A stretch of 64,000 nt of DNA from Xylanibacter ruminicola. GTDB taxonomy: Bacteria; Bacteroidota; Bacteroidia; Bacteroidales; Bacteroidaceae. Position numbers and translations under genes: made by a program. Positions 41,698 through 50,240 of this stretch are shown here, in pieces (the stretch's first letter is position 1; every line of letters begins with the position of its first letter). The stretch is taken from the NCBI GenBank assembly GCA_015060625.1, contig SUYC01000010.1, forward strand, positions 79,838 through 143,837, written 5' to 3'. The notes beneath the pieces are model-generated. The model saw only the letters and a list, made by a program, of their open reading frames with translations, was not told where the DNA came from and did no database searches.

Positions 41698-43137
41698 TTA
41701 CTTTTCTATTTTATTACGATGCTGATAGTCGTGGTAATACCCCACTTCCACATTTTCGAGCACAGCGATGGCATCATCGGTGAGTGCTGCCAGGGAGAAG
41801 TACTTGGTGAGCAGATAAGAAGCAACGCCAAACTTATCGAGCCCCATCAGTCGGGCACTCAGACTGGGTGCTATCTCACCGGGGATGCCACTCTGGTGAA
41901 GACCTACCACACCCTGACTCTTCTCTCCTACACGCACCAGGATAATCTTGGTGGTGCCGACACCGCGACCTGTCAGATACTGCCCCTCTACCTCGACCTT
42001 ATCCGATGGAATCAGGGGCACACCGCGCCACAAGATGACCTTGGTACCAAACAGATCGGTCGTCACCGGTGGCACGCCACGCCAGGTGCACTCGCGCTCA
42101 AAGGCAGCGATGGCACGCGGATGGGCAATAAAGAAGGCCGGCTCCTTCCACACCAGCGACAGCAGTTCGTCGAGATCGTCGGGGGTAGGTGCACCGTAAC
42201 GGGTGGTGATGCGATAAGCAGGGTTTACAGCCGATAACAGTCCGAACTGCTTGTTGTTGATCAGCTCCCACTCCTGGCGCTCCTTGATGCTCTCGATAGA
42301 GAGTCGCAACTGCTCCTCCAACTGGTTGTAGGGATTGTTGTAGAGGTCGCTCACGCGGGTGTGCACACGCACCACGGTCTGCAGGGTGTTCAGCGAGTAT
42401 TCGGTGGGATTCTCCTCATAGTCGATATACGTCTCGGGGATGATGTTATCCTCCTCATGACCGCTCACCAGATCGATGTGCTTCTCACCATTATCATTGA
42501 CCGAAGCCTTCAGGCGCAACTGCTTGTCAACAGCCTTGTCGAAAGTCTCACGGAAGTCGGGCACATCCTTGATGAAGCGGATCAGTTCGTCGAGCTTCAG
42601 CCCCAGGAAGACGGTTGGCGTGATGGCACGTACAGAGACCGTGGACTCCTGCTCGTCCAGCAAGTCAGCCTCGCCGAAATATTCGCCATCTCCCAGGAGT
42701 GCTATCCGCAACTCCTCACCATGAGGCCCCTTACTGATGACCTCAGCCTGTCCGGTGGCCACGATGAAGAAACGCTGCTTGTCCTTGCCTTCCTCTACAA
42801 AGAGGCGGTCCACATCCACCTCCTGAGCCTCGAAGGCACTCACCAGACGGTGCAGAATCTCATCATCAAACTCAGAGAACAAGGGAATGGCCTTCAGGTC
42901 CTTGGCTGTGAACGAAGGTACACCATTCTGAAACACGATAGGCAAGCGGTCGTTCTTACGAAGTTCCACTTTTGTACGGTTCACACGGAAGGTTCCTCCC
43001 GACACCTGCACCCAAGGCAGGAGCTTGAGGAGCAAACGAGGCGTGATAGACCCCATCTGTGGGGCGGTCTTGGTGGTGGTAGCCAGACGTCTGGCTGTAG
43101 CAGTGGTCACACTGCGCTGTAAATTAGAATCTGCCAT
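41698..43137 (-). CDS. family 2B encapsulin shell protein with inserted cyclic-nucleotide-binding-like domain
   Basis: 479 residues. N-terminal arm (1-75), a CNB-like domain (about 84-205: IPLFSEFDDEILHRLVSAF, FFIVATGQAEVIS), then the HK97-type encapsulin core (about 225-470: LNTLQTVVRVHTRVSDLYN, FFIAHPRAIAAFERECTWRGVPP, WRGVPLIPSDK, GVVGLHQSGIPGEIAPSLS). In the phosphate-binding cassette FGEADLLDEQES the usual Arg is Ser165, so classical cAMP binding is doubtful. Assembles a closed protein nanocompartment; cargo is the adjacent SufS. Crp/Fnr annotation would be wrong: no HTH is present. Confidence 0.93.
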   Translation of the reverse strand: MADSNLQRSVTTATARRLATTTKTAPQMGSITPRLLLKLLPWVQVSGGTFRVNRTKVELRKNDRLPIVFQNGVPSFTAKDLKAIPLFSEFDDEILHRLVSAFEAQEVDVDRLFVEEGKDKQRFFIVATGQAEVISKGPHGEELRIALLGDGEYFGEADLLDEQESTVSVRAITPTVFLGLKLDELIRFIKDVPDFRETFDKAVDKQLRLKASVNDNGEKHIDLVSGHEEDNIIPETYIDYEENPTEYSLNTLQTVVRVHTRVSDLYNNPYNQLEEQLRLSIESIKERQEWELINNKQFGLLSAVNPAYRITTRYGAPTPDDLDELLSLVWKEPAFFIAHPRAIAAFERECTWRGVPPVTTDLFGTKVILWRGVPLIPSDKVEVEGQYLTGRGVGTTKIILVRVGEKSQGVVGLHQSGIPGEIAPSLSARLMGLDKFGVASYLLTKYFSLAALTDDAIAVLENVEVGYYHDYQHRNKIEK

Positions 43138-43164
43138 AATTTTTCTGTTTTATTTTTTACCTTT

Positions 43165-43389
43165 TTACTTTTTAATCGTTACTTTGTGCGTCGTGCCCTC
43201 CACATGCTCTATAGAGAGCACCTGATAGCCCTGCTCCTTAGCATTGCGCGGCACATTATCCAATGGTTCCCCCTCGCTCAGCAGCACTTCCAGGGTGTCA
43301 CCCGACTGGAGCTTCGAGAGCTCAATCTTAGTCTTCACGAAAGTCATCGGGCAGTGCTCCTTCGTAATATCCAATACCTTTGTTGCCAT
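43165..43389 (-). CDS. TusA-family sulfurtransferase
   Basis: 74 residues. ITKEHCPMTFVKTKIEL holds the catalytic Cys13 of the CPxP-type motif (here CPMT), then LQSGDTLEVLLSEGEP. Accepts persulfide sulfur from cysteine desulfurases and passes it on. Lies between the DsrE gene and the encapsulin, consistent with carrying sulfur out of or into the compartment. Confidence 0.93.
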   Translation of the reverse strand: MATKVLDITKEHCPMTFVKTKIELSKLQSGDTLEVLLSEGEPLDNVPRNAKEQGYQVLSIEHVEGTTHKVTIKK

Positions 43390-43423
43390 TTTCTTATCTT
43401 TTACTTTTTTTACTTTTTTACCT

Positions 43424-43903
43424 TTAAATAAACAGCGTCTGTCCGCCTTCCGAGAGATTCAGAAACGAGGCTACACCCAGCACATCCTTCACTTCGGGAA
43501 TAAAATCCTCCTTCTTCAGCCCCAACACGTGCATAGCCATCTCGCAAGCATAGAGGTTGATGCCCAGAAGTTTGGCTGCCTCAACCAGTTCCTCGAGTGT
43601 TGCCACATTGTTCTTGCGCATCAGATAGCGGAATATCCGCGGACCAGCCCCCAGGAAGTTGAACCGGCTGGTAGGCGTCACCTTTAGACCGCCCATCATA
43701 AATCCGAAGAGCTTGGTGAGCCAATTGCCTCCGGTGAAGCTGCGTCCCTGCTTCAGTTTGATGGCATCCAGGCCCCAGAAGGTGAAGAAGATGTTCACCT
43801 CATAGCCTACGGCTGCCGCACCTGTAGCCAATGTGAAGACGGCTGTCAGTTTGTCGAAATCGCCGCTAAAGGCGATGATACTCAGTTTCTTTGTCTCTGC
43901 CAT
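43424..43903 (-). CDS. DsrE/DsrF-like (DsrE2-type) sulfur transfer protein
   Basis: 159 residues. LSIIAFSGDFDKLTAVFTLATGAAAVG at the start, a hydrophobic/aromatic middle (VNIFFTFWGLDAIK) and the active cysteine in LYACEMAMHVLG (about 125). This is the DsrE2-like subfamily, commonly beside TusA, acting as a sulfur acceptor or donor. 34 bases upstream of tusA. Confidence 0.9.
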   Translation of the reverse strand: MAETKKLSIIAFSGDFDKLTAVFTLATGAAAVGYEVNIFFTFWGLDAIKLKQGRSFTGGNWLTKLFGFMMGGLKVTPTSRFNFLGAGPRIFRYLMRKNNVATLEELVEAAKLLGINLYACEMAMHVLGLKKEDFIPEVKDVLGVASFLNLSEGGQTLFI

Positions 43904-43928
43904 ATTCTTAATTGTCCATTATCAATTA

Positions 43929-45104
43929 TCAATTGTCAATTGCCTGACGTATGTCAGCAAGAATGTCCTCCGGGGCCTCCAAGCCAACGGAGAGACGGAT
44001 GGTGGTCTGCCGCACATCCATCTGTTCCAACTGGCGTTCAGGAAACAAACCGAAGATGGTAGAGGCCGGATGGATGGCCAGTGTGCGACTGTCAAAGAGG
44101 TTGGTGGCACGATGCACGAGTCGCAACTTATTGAGAAACTCAAAGCATGCCTGGCGCGATGCCAGATCTATCGTGAGCATGGCTCCCGCCGTGGGACCGA
44201 ACTGCCGCTGCGACAATTCATAATAAGGATTGTCGGGCAGTCCGATATAGTTCACGCTGGCGATACCGTCCTCCTGCTTCAGCGCCTTGGCCAGCCAGAG
44301 TGCGTTGGCAGCCTGCTGCTGATAGCGCACATCGAGCGTCTCAAGCCCCAAGGTCTGCATATAAGCCGTCTGAGGCGTCATATATACCCCGAGATTGATC
44401 AGCAGGTCGTATTTCACCCGCTTGTTGATATCGGGGAATGTGGCGTAATCGATAATCAGACCACCCAATGAAGTACCGCCACCCGACAGATATTTGGTGC
44501 TCGACACCACCTCTACATCCACTCCCAGCGCCTGCAAGCGGGTCTCTGTGAAAGGGATCACCGTCGAATCCGCTATCACCGGCACCCCTTTTCTGTGAGC
44601 AATCTCAGCGATAGCCTTCAAGTCGGCCACTTCAAGCTGAGGGTTTGTCACGATCTCCAGAAACACGCAGGCCGTCTGCTCGTCGATAGCAGCCTCTACA
44701 GCCTCCAGGTCGGTGAGGTCGCGCAGACGGGGCTTCACACCGAGGCGCAGCAGTGTGCCACTGATAAATGCCAGTGTGTTGCCAAACAGATGGCGCGAGG
44801 TGACAATATTCCTGCCCTGCGACACCACAGCCAGCAGGGCGGTGCTGATGGCAGCCATGCCCGAGTTGCAGGCCGTGACGTGAGCCGCCGAGGTGAGCGC
44901 CTTGACACGCTGTTCGAACTGGGTCACCGTGGGGTTGGCTATACGTGCATAGTCGGGGGCCTTGACACGATTGCAGAACACATCACTCATCTCTTGTGCA
45001 TCCTGAAACTCGAACGACACATTATTATATACAGGGACAGCCAACGAGCCGTAGGCATCAGGCCGTACATAGGGGGTGTGGAGGGCTATAGTTTGCTTCT
45101 TCAT
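43929..45104 (-). CDS. PLP-dependent Cys/Met metabolism enzyme (O-acetylhomoserine sulfhydrylase or methionine gamma-lyase type)
   Basis: 391 residues from the ATG at 45104; the frame reaches 45158 but that start lies upstream of the -7 element. Motifs: RIANPTVTQFEQRVKALTSA, ACNSGMAAISTAL, ADSTVIPF (PLP Asp), VVSSTKYLSGGG (PLP Lys about 205), LSVGLEAPEDILADI. Head gene of the sulfur operon. In this context it may make homocysteine or cysteine from sulfide or release sulfide from sulfur amino acids; sequence alone does not decide. Confidence 0.88.
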   Translation of the reverse strand: MKKQTIALHTPYVRPDAYGSLAVPVYNNVSFEFQDAQEMSDVFCNRVKAPDYARIANPTVTQFEQRVKALTSAAHVTACNSGMAAISTALLAVVSQGRNIVTSRHLFGNTLAFISGTLLRLGVKPRLRDLTDLEAVEAAIDEQTACVFLEIVTNPQLEVADLKAIAEIAHRKGVPVIADSTVIPFTETRLQALGVDVEVVSSTKYLSGGGTSLGGLIIDYATFPDINKRVKYDLLINLGVYMTPQTAYMQTLGLETLDVRYQQQAANALWLAKALKQEDGIASVNYIGLPDNPYYELSQRQFGPTAGAMLTIDLASRQACFEFLNKLRLVHRATNLFDSRTLAIHPASTIFGLFPERQLEQMDVRQTTIRLSVGLEAPEDILADIRQAIDN

Positions 45105-45127
45105 TTCTATTATCCTTTTGCTGGGTG

Positions 45128-45184
45128 CAAAGGTACACAGATTAGAGATATCTTCCAAATTTCAGAAGAAATACAGAAGATATC
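45128..45184 (-). promoter_or_regulatory. promoter and palindrome of the encapsulin-sulfur operon
   Basis: Minus strand TTG at 45158-45156, 20 bases, TACCTTTG at 45135-45128. A perfect 9-bp inverted repeat GATATCTTC (45147-45155) / GAAGATATC (45176-45184) brackets the -33 element, likely an operator. Confidence 0.78.
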
Positions 45185-45273
45185 CCTAATAAAGCGAACT
45201 TATGTTTGTATTTATTCTAAATTGAGCGCAATATAGCCCCTGATTTAGAATGATATTCTGTTGAAGCCAAAAA

Positions 45274-45651
45274 TCACTTCTCGGCGATGACCTCAATCTC
45301 TACCAAGGCACCCTTGGGGAGAGTCTTTACAGCCACAGCCGAACGGGCTGGGAATGGCTCTGCAAAGAACTCGGCATAGACGGCATTCATGTCGGCAAAG
45401 TCGGCCATATCGGCCAGAAAAACCGTCGTCTTAACCACACTGGACAGCGACAGGCCTGCCTCCTCAAGAATGGCCTTGACATTGGTTAGCGACTGTCGGG
45501 TCTGCTCCTTGATACCACCTTCGGCAAACTGGCCTGTGGCAGGATCGATAGGAATCTGACCCGATGTGAACACAAGATTTCCCACCTGGACGGCCTGACT
45601 GTAGGGGCCGATAGCTGCAGGGGCTTGGGGGGTGCTGATAACTTTTTTCAT
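45274..45651 (-). CDS. ridA: RidA family reactive intermediate deaminase
   Basis: 125 residues, full length. [54 protein letters not shown], and [23 protein letters not shown] with the conserved Arg and Glu. Hydrolyses 2-aminoacrylate and other enamines made by PLP enzymes, which suits a site next to sulfur PLP enzymes. Five bases after tlpA. Confidence 0.95.
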   Translation of the reverse strand: MKKVISTPQAPAAIGPYSQAVQVGNLVFTSGQIPIDPATGQFAEGGIKEQTRQSLTNVKAILEEAGLSLSSVVKTTVFLADMADFADMNAVYAEFFAEPFPARSAVAVKTLPKGALVEIEVIAEK

Positions 45652-45656
45652 TATTC

Positions 45657-46190
45657 TTATTTTTTAATCTGTGAAAGATACTGTTCCAACTTATCCACTA
45701 CTACCGTGGCCAGCGCCACCTTGCCTTCTGGATCAACGACGACGATCGAAGGTATCCACTTGACACCATAGGCCTTGGAGATGTCGGTATCGTGGAATTT
45801 CTTCAGCTCGCTCACCTGCAGATACTCGATGCCAAACTGCTTGGCCACCTTGCGCCATGCCGCCACATCGGTATCCATCGACACACCTACAAACACCACA
45901 TCGTCAGAGTGATAGGTGTCGTAGAGCTTGACAACTGCGGGCGCATCCTTGCGACAGTCGGGGCACCACGATGCCCAGAAATCCAGTACTACAGTCTTAC
46001 CTTTCAGCGAACTGAGGCTGAAGGGTTTGCCGTCGGGGGTATTCATGGTGAAGTCGGGAGCCACAGTGCCTGGCTGTACCAGACTGGTGGCGTACTTCGC
46101 ATCCAGATCTTCGTCGGTGGTCTGCGCTTTTGCGTTGAGGGCTAATCCTGCCAATAACAGGGCTGCCAATGTTGCTTTCATCTTCATCAT
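45657..46190 (-). CDS. TlpA-like exported thioredoxin
   Basis: 177 residues with a signal peptide (ending NAKAQ). Thioredoxin fold with [13 protein letters not shown] (active-site CPDC, about 72-75) and the cis-Pro in [14 protein letters not shown]. AhpC/TlpA-type periplasmic reductase. Promoter at 46256-46227 (TTG, 19 bases, TAACTTTG). Confidence 0.92.
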   Translation of the reverse strand: MMKMKATLAALLLAGLALNAKAQTTDEDLDAKYATSLVQPGTVAPDFTMNTPDGKPFSLSSLKGKTVVLDFWASWCPDCRKDAPAVVKLYDTYHSDDVVFVGVSMDTDVAAWRKVAKQFGIEYLQVSELKKFHDTDISKAYGVKWIPSIVVVDPEGKVALATVVVDKLEQYLSQIKK

Positions 46191-46378
46191 AAGTTATTAT
46201 GTCTGTTTTGTTCTTTATTTCGGTTGCAAAGTTAACGCAAAAAAACGAATTATCAATAGGTTAATCATATTTCTTTATGTAAAATACCATAGATTAGGTA
46301 ATTAATTGTTAATAAAGACAAGTGTTTCCAAATAATAATAGTATATTTGCACCAGTACAATGACCAAAATAGACATGT

Positions 46379-47563
46379 ATGAAGGATTTTAATTTCTATG
46401 CCCCGACAGAGGTGGTGTTTGGAGAACAGAGTGAAGAGCAGGTCGCTGCGTTGGTAAAGAAGTATGGTGGCACCAAGGTGCTGGTACATTATGGCGGTCA
46501 AAGCGCTAAGCGTTCTGGTCTGCTCGACAAGATATGTGGTTTGTTGAGCGATGGTGGTGTTGAGTTTGTTATGCTGGGAGGCGTGGTACCCAATCCGCGC
46601 TTATCGCTGGCTCAGCAGGGCATCGAGCTTTGCCGCAAGGAGGGGATCGACTTTATTCTGGCTATTGGTGGCGGTAGTGTCATCGATTCAGCTAAGTGTA
46701 TTGCCTATGGTGTGCCTTTCGAAGGTAACGTATGGGATATCTACATGGGCAAGGCCGAACCTAAGACCATGTTGCCTGTAGCAGCCGTACTTACTATACC
46801 TGCTGCAGGTAGTGAGATGAGCGAGAGTTCGGTGATCACCAACGAGGATGGCGATATAAAGGTGGGCTATTCTAACAACCTGAGCCGTCCTAAGTTCGCT
46901 ATTTTGAATCCTCGTCGCACCATGACACTGCCCCCTTATCAGACAGCAGCCGGTGTTACCGACATGATGATGCACACCATGGAGCGTTACTTTACCAAGG
47001 ACGACGACATGGACTTTACCACCGACCTGGCCGAGGCTGCGCTGCGCTCTATCAAGAACGCCGTATTCCCTGTGCTGAAGAATCCTGAAGACTATCGTTA
47101 CCGTGCCCAGATTATGTGGGGTGGTTCGCTGATGCACAACGACTTGACTGGTTGCGGTGCTACTGGCGACTGGGCCACCCACCAGTTGGAGCACGAGCTG
47201 AGTGGTATGTTCGACGTGACTCATGGTGCCGGTCTGGCTGCCATCTGGCCAAGTTGGGCTCGCTATACCATGCATGAGAATCTGAGTCGCTTTGTGCGCT
47301 TTGCCGTTAATGTGATGGACGTGCCCAACGACTTTACTGATCCCGAAGGTACGGCTGAAAAGGGTATCCAGGCTATGGAGCGCTTCTATCATGCCATCGG
47401 TATGCCTATCAACATCAAGGAACTGATTGGCAAGGACATCACCGACGAGGAGATTAAGGTGATGGTACGCAAGTGCAGTCGCAACAGTACCATTACCTGT
47501 GGTAACCTGAAGGTGCTGAAGGCTGAGGACATGGAAGCAATCTATAAGATGGCACGCGGATGA
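46379..47563 (+). CDS. iron-containing alcohol dehydrogenase (BdhA/YqhD-like)
   Basis: 394 residues. NAD(P)-binding GGGSVIDSAK (about 97-106), metal ligands in GVTDMMMHTMERY (Asp, His) and HQLEHELSGMFDVTHGAGLA (two His). Reduces aldehydes to alcohols in fermentation. A TATATTTG -7 lies at 46342-46349. Overlaps the next gene by 4 bp. Confidence 0.93.
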   Translation: MKDFNFYAPTEVVFGEQSEEQVAALVKKYGGTKVLVHYGGQSAKRSGLLDKICGLLSDGGVEFVMLGGVVPNPRLSLAQQGIELCRKEGIDFILAIGGGSVIDSAKCIAYGVPFEGNVWDIYMGKAEPKTMLPVAAVLTIPAAGSEMSESSVITNEDGDIKVGYSNNLSRPKFAILNPRRTMTLPPYQTAAGVTDMMMHTMERYFTKDDDMDFTTDLAEAALRSIKNAVFPVLKNPEDYRYRAQIMWGGSLMHNDLTGCGATGDWATHQLEHELSGMFDVTHGAGLAAIWPSWARYTMHENLSRFVRFAVNVMDVPNDFTDPEGTAEKGIQAMERFYHAIGMPINIKELIGKDITDEEIKVMVRKCSRNSTITCGNLKVLKAEDMEAIYKMARG

Positions 47564-48576
47564 AGATATTAATGATAGGTGGCACGGGTACTATCAGCTC
47601 GGCCATCACACGGCAACTGGCAGCTGCAGGTCACGACCTGTGGCTGCTCAATCGTGGCACTCGCAAGAACGAAGTGCCGGCAAATGTGACTCAGCTAATT
47701 GCCGATATCGACGATACTCAAGAGGTGTTGCGCCAGTTAGGCGATGCACATTTTGATGCTGTGTGCGAGTTTATCGGATTTCTGCCTTCACAAGTTGAAC
47801 GCGATGTGCGCTTATTCAAAGGCCGCACTCGTCAGTATGTTTACATTTCATCGGCCTCGGCTTACAACAAGCCTGCTGCCAATCATGTCATCACCGAGGG
47901 AACTACTTTGGCCAATCCCTACTGGGAATACTCACGCAACAAGATTGCCTGCGAGGAGTTGCTGTTAAAGGAATATCGCGAAAATGGCTTCCCGATTACT
48001 ATCGTGCGCCCCAGTCACACCTATTGTGAACGCGGCATACCTGTGAGTGTGCATGGTCCGAAGGGCTCGTGGCAGGTCATCAAGCGTATGATGGAAGGCA
48101 AGCCTGTGCTTATCAACGGCGATGGATCGTCACTCTGGACCGTCACCTGGAACGAGGATTTTGCCCGTGGATTTATCGGTTTGCTGGGCAACCCAAAAGC
48201 CATCGGCGAGGCTTTCCAGATTATGAGCGACGAACAGTTATCATGGAATCAGATATACCAGACTATTGCCAACGCATTGGGTGTGGAACTTAAACCCTAC
48301 TATGTGGCCTCGGAGTTCTTGGCTGCCACATCACCCAAGGAGTGGAATTTTACAGGCAACCTGTTAGGCGATAAAAGCGTAACGGTGATGTTCGACTGCT
48401 GTAAGCTGAAGCGCGCTGTGCCCGGATTCCAGACTACCACGCGTTTCGACGAGGGCGTGCGCCGATGCATCCAATATATCATGGTTCATCCAGAGCTACA
48501 GACTGAAGACACCGAGTTCGATCAGTGGTGCGACCGCGTCATTGCTGCTCAGGAGCAAGCCAAGCACACCATCTGA
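47560..48576 (+). CDS. NAD-dependent epimerase/dehydratase (extended SDR)
   Basis: 338 residues. Rossmann start ILMIGGTGTISSAITRQLAAAGH, YISSASAY, then YWEYSRNKIACEELL (YxxxK-like active site replaced by YSRNK spacing typical of atypical SDRs). Substrate unknown; similar proteins are annotated as isoflavone reductase-like or mRNA-binding-like SDRs. ATGA overlap with the dehydrogenase suggests joint expression. Confidence 0.85.
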   Translation: MKILMIGGTGTISSAITRQLAAAGHDLWLLNRGTRKNEVPANVTQLIADIDDTQEVLRQLGDAHFDAVCEFIGFLPSQVERDVRLFKGRTRQYVYISSASAYNKPAANHVITEGTTLANPYWEYSRNKIACEELLLKEYRENGFPITIVRPSHTYCERGIPVSVHGPKGSWQVIKRMMEGKPVLINGDGSSLWTVTWNEDFARGFIGLLGNPKAIGEAFQIMSDEQLSWNQIYQTIANALGVELKPYYVASEFLAATSPKEWNFTGNLLGDKSVTVMFDCCKLKRAVPGFQTTTRFDEGVRRCIQYIMVHPELQTEDTEFDQWCDRVIAAQEQAKHTI

Positions 48577-48589
48577 TTTTTTGAGGCAC

Positions 48590-48654
48590 GAATTACGCGA
48601 ATTTCACGATTTTTTATATTGTTGTAAAAATTTTCGTGTTAATTCGCGTAATTC
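48590..48654. repeat. long inverted repeat between SDR and cysS genes
   Basis: GAATTACGCGAATT (48590-48603) and its exact complement AATTCGCGTAATTC (48641-48654), with further ACGA/TCGT pairing inside and GCA/TGC outside. 37-base centre. Could be a terminator (T-run inside only) or a dispersed REP/MITE-like element. Confidence 0.85.
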
Positions 48655-48696
48655 ATGCTAAAAAATTGTACCTTTGCACCCAAAATTTAAGAGATT

Positions 48697-50187
48697 ATGG
48701 AGTCTAAATTGGTAATTTACAATACTTTGACGCGCCAGAAGGAGCGCTTCGAGCCCCTTCACGCCCCCAACGTGGGTATGTATGTGTGTGGTCCTACCGT
48801 GTATGGCGATCCCCATTTGGGGCACGCCCGTCCTGCGATTACTTTCGACCTGGTGTTCCGTTACCTGAAGCACCTGGGCTATAAAGTTCGCTATGTACGT
48901 AACATTACCGATGTAGGCCATTTGGAGCACGATGCCGACGAGGGTGAGGATAAGATTGCCAAAAAGGCACGCCTGGAGCAGTTGGAACCCATGGAGATTG
49001 CTCAGTACTATACCAACCGCTACCATGCAGCTATGGATGCGCTGAATGTGCTGCGTCCCTCGATCGAGCCACATGCCACTGGTCATATCATTGAGCAGCA
49101 GCAGCTGGTTCAGCAGATTATCGACAACGGCTTTGCCTACGAGAGCAATGGCTCTATCTACTTCGATATTGAGGCTTACAATAAAAAATTCAAATACGGT
49201 ATTCTCTCTGGGCGCTCACTGGAGAACGTGAAGGACGCCAGTCGTGAGCTCGACGGTGTAGGCGAGAAGCGCAATCAGGCCGACTTTGCCCTTTGGAAGA
49301 AAGCTCAGCCCGAGCACATCATGCGCTGGCCATCGCCTTGGAGCGACGGATTCCCCGGTTGGCACTGCGAGTGCACAGCTATGGGACGCAAGTATCTGGG
49401 TGAGGAGTTTGATATCCACGGTGGTGGCATGGACCTGGTATTCCCACACCACGAGTGCGAGATTGCACAGGCACAGGCCTCGATGGGGCACCCCGCTGTA
49501 AAATACTGGATGCATAACAACATGCTGACTATCAACGGTCAGAAGATGGGTAAGTCGTATAACAACTTCATCACTCTCGAGCAGTTCTTCACCGGCAATC
49601 ATCCCCTGCTGAAGAAGGCCTACAGTCCGATGACCATCCGTTTCTTCGTGCTCAGCGCTCACTATCGTGGCACTGTAGATTTCTCGAACGAGGCTTTGGA
49701 AGCTGCCGAGAAAGGATTGGAGAAACTGATGAATGCCATTGCCGATTTGGAGCGTGTTCAGGTAGCCGACAAGTGCGATGCCGAGACCGAAAAGGTGGTC
49801 AAGGCTTTGCGTCAGAAGTGCTACGATGCCATGAACGACGACCTGGCAACCCCACAGGTGATTAGCTATCTGTTCGAGGCTTGCACCATAGTGAATAAGC
49901 TCACCGACCACAAAGCCACCATTTGTGCCGACTGCCTGAAGGAACTTTCAGAAACCATGCACCTCTTTGCCGAGGACATCTTAGGCTTGAAGGCCGAGAA
50001 GAGCGGTACCAATGATGAGCGCGAGGCTGCTTTCGGTAAGGTGATGGACATGGTGCTGGAATTGCGTGCCAAGGCTAAAGCTGAAAAAGACTGGGCCACT
50101 AGCGACAAGATTCGCGACGAACTGGCAGCAGCTGGTTTCGAGGTTAAAGACACTAAGGATGGTGTGACCTGGAAACTGAACAAATAA
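48697..50187 (+). CDS. cysS: cysteinyl-tRNA synthetase
   Basis: 496 residues, full length. Class I signatures HLGHARP (about 42-48) and KMGKS (about 284-288), zinc ligands [14 protein letters not shown] and HHECEIAQ. Charges tRNA-Cys. A TACCTTTG -7 at 48669-48676 lies 20 bases before the ATG. Confidence 0.98.
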   Translation: MESKLVIYNTLTRQKERFEPLHAPNVGMYVCGPTVYGDPHLGHARPAITFDLVFRYLKHLGYKVRYVRNITDVGHLEHDADEGEDKIAKKARLEQLEPMEIAQYYTNRYHAAMDALNVLRPSIEPHATGHIIEQQQLVQQIIDNGFAYESNGSIYFDIEAYNKKFKYGILSGRSLENVKDASRELDGVGEKRNQADFALWKKAQPEHIMRWPSPWSDGFPGWHCECTAMGRKYLGEEFDIHGGGMDLVFPHHECEIAQAQASMGHPAVKYWMHNNMLTINGQKMGKSYNNFITLEQFFTGNHPLLKKAYSPMTIRFFVLSAHYRGTVDFSNEALEAAEKGLEKLMNAIADLERVQVADKCDAETEKVVKALRQKCYDAMNDDLATPQVISYLFEACTIVNKLTDHKATICADCLKELSETMHLFAEDILGLKAEKSGTNDEREAAFGKVMDMVLELRAKAKAEKDWATSDKIRDELAAAGFEVKDTKDGVTWKLNK

Positions 50188-50201
50188 TAGCAAACAAAAA
50201 A

Positions 50202-50240
50202 AATCCCTCGCTCACCAGAGCGGGGGATTATTGTTTTTAT
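50202..50240. terminator. bidirectional terminator between cysS and GH97
   Basis: 12-bp stem AATCCCTCGCTC / GAGCGGGGGATT with one G-T pair and ACCA loop; T-rich tract after it on the plus strand and eight A before it, serving the convergent GH97 gene. Confidence 0.92.

Noticed and set aside
41698..43137. Crp/Fnr transcription factor
   Set aside because: The CNB-like domain is real, but no HTH follows; the remainder is an HK97-type encapsulin core.
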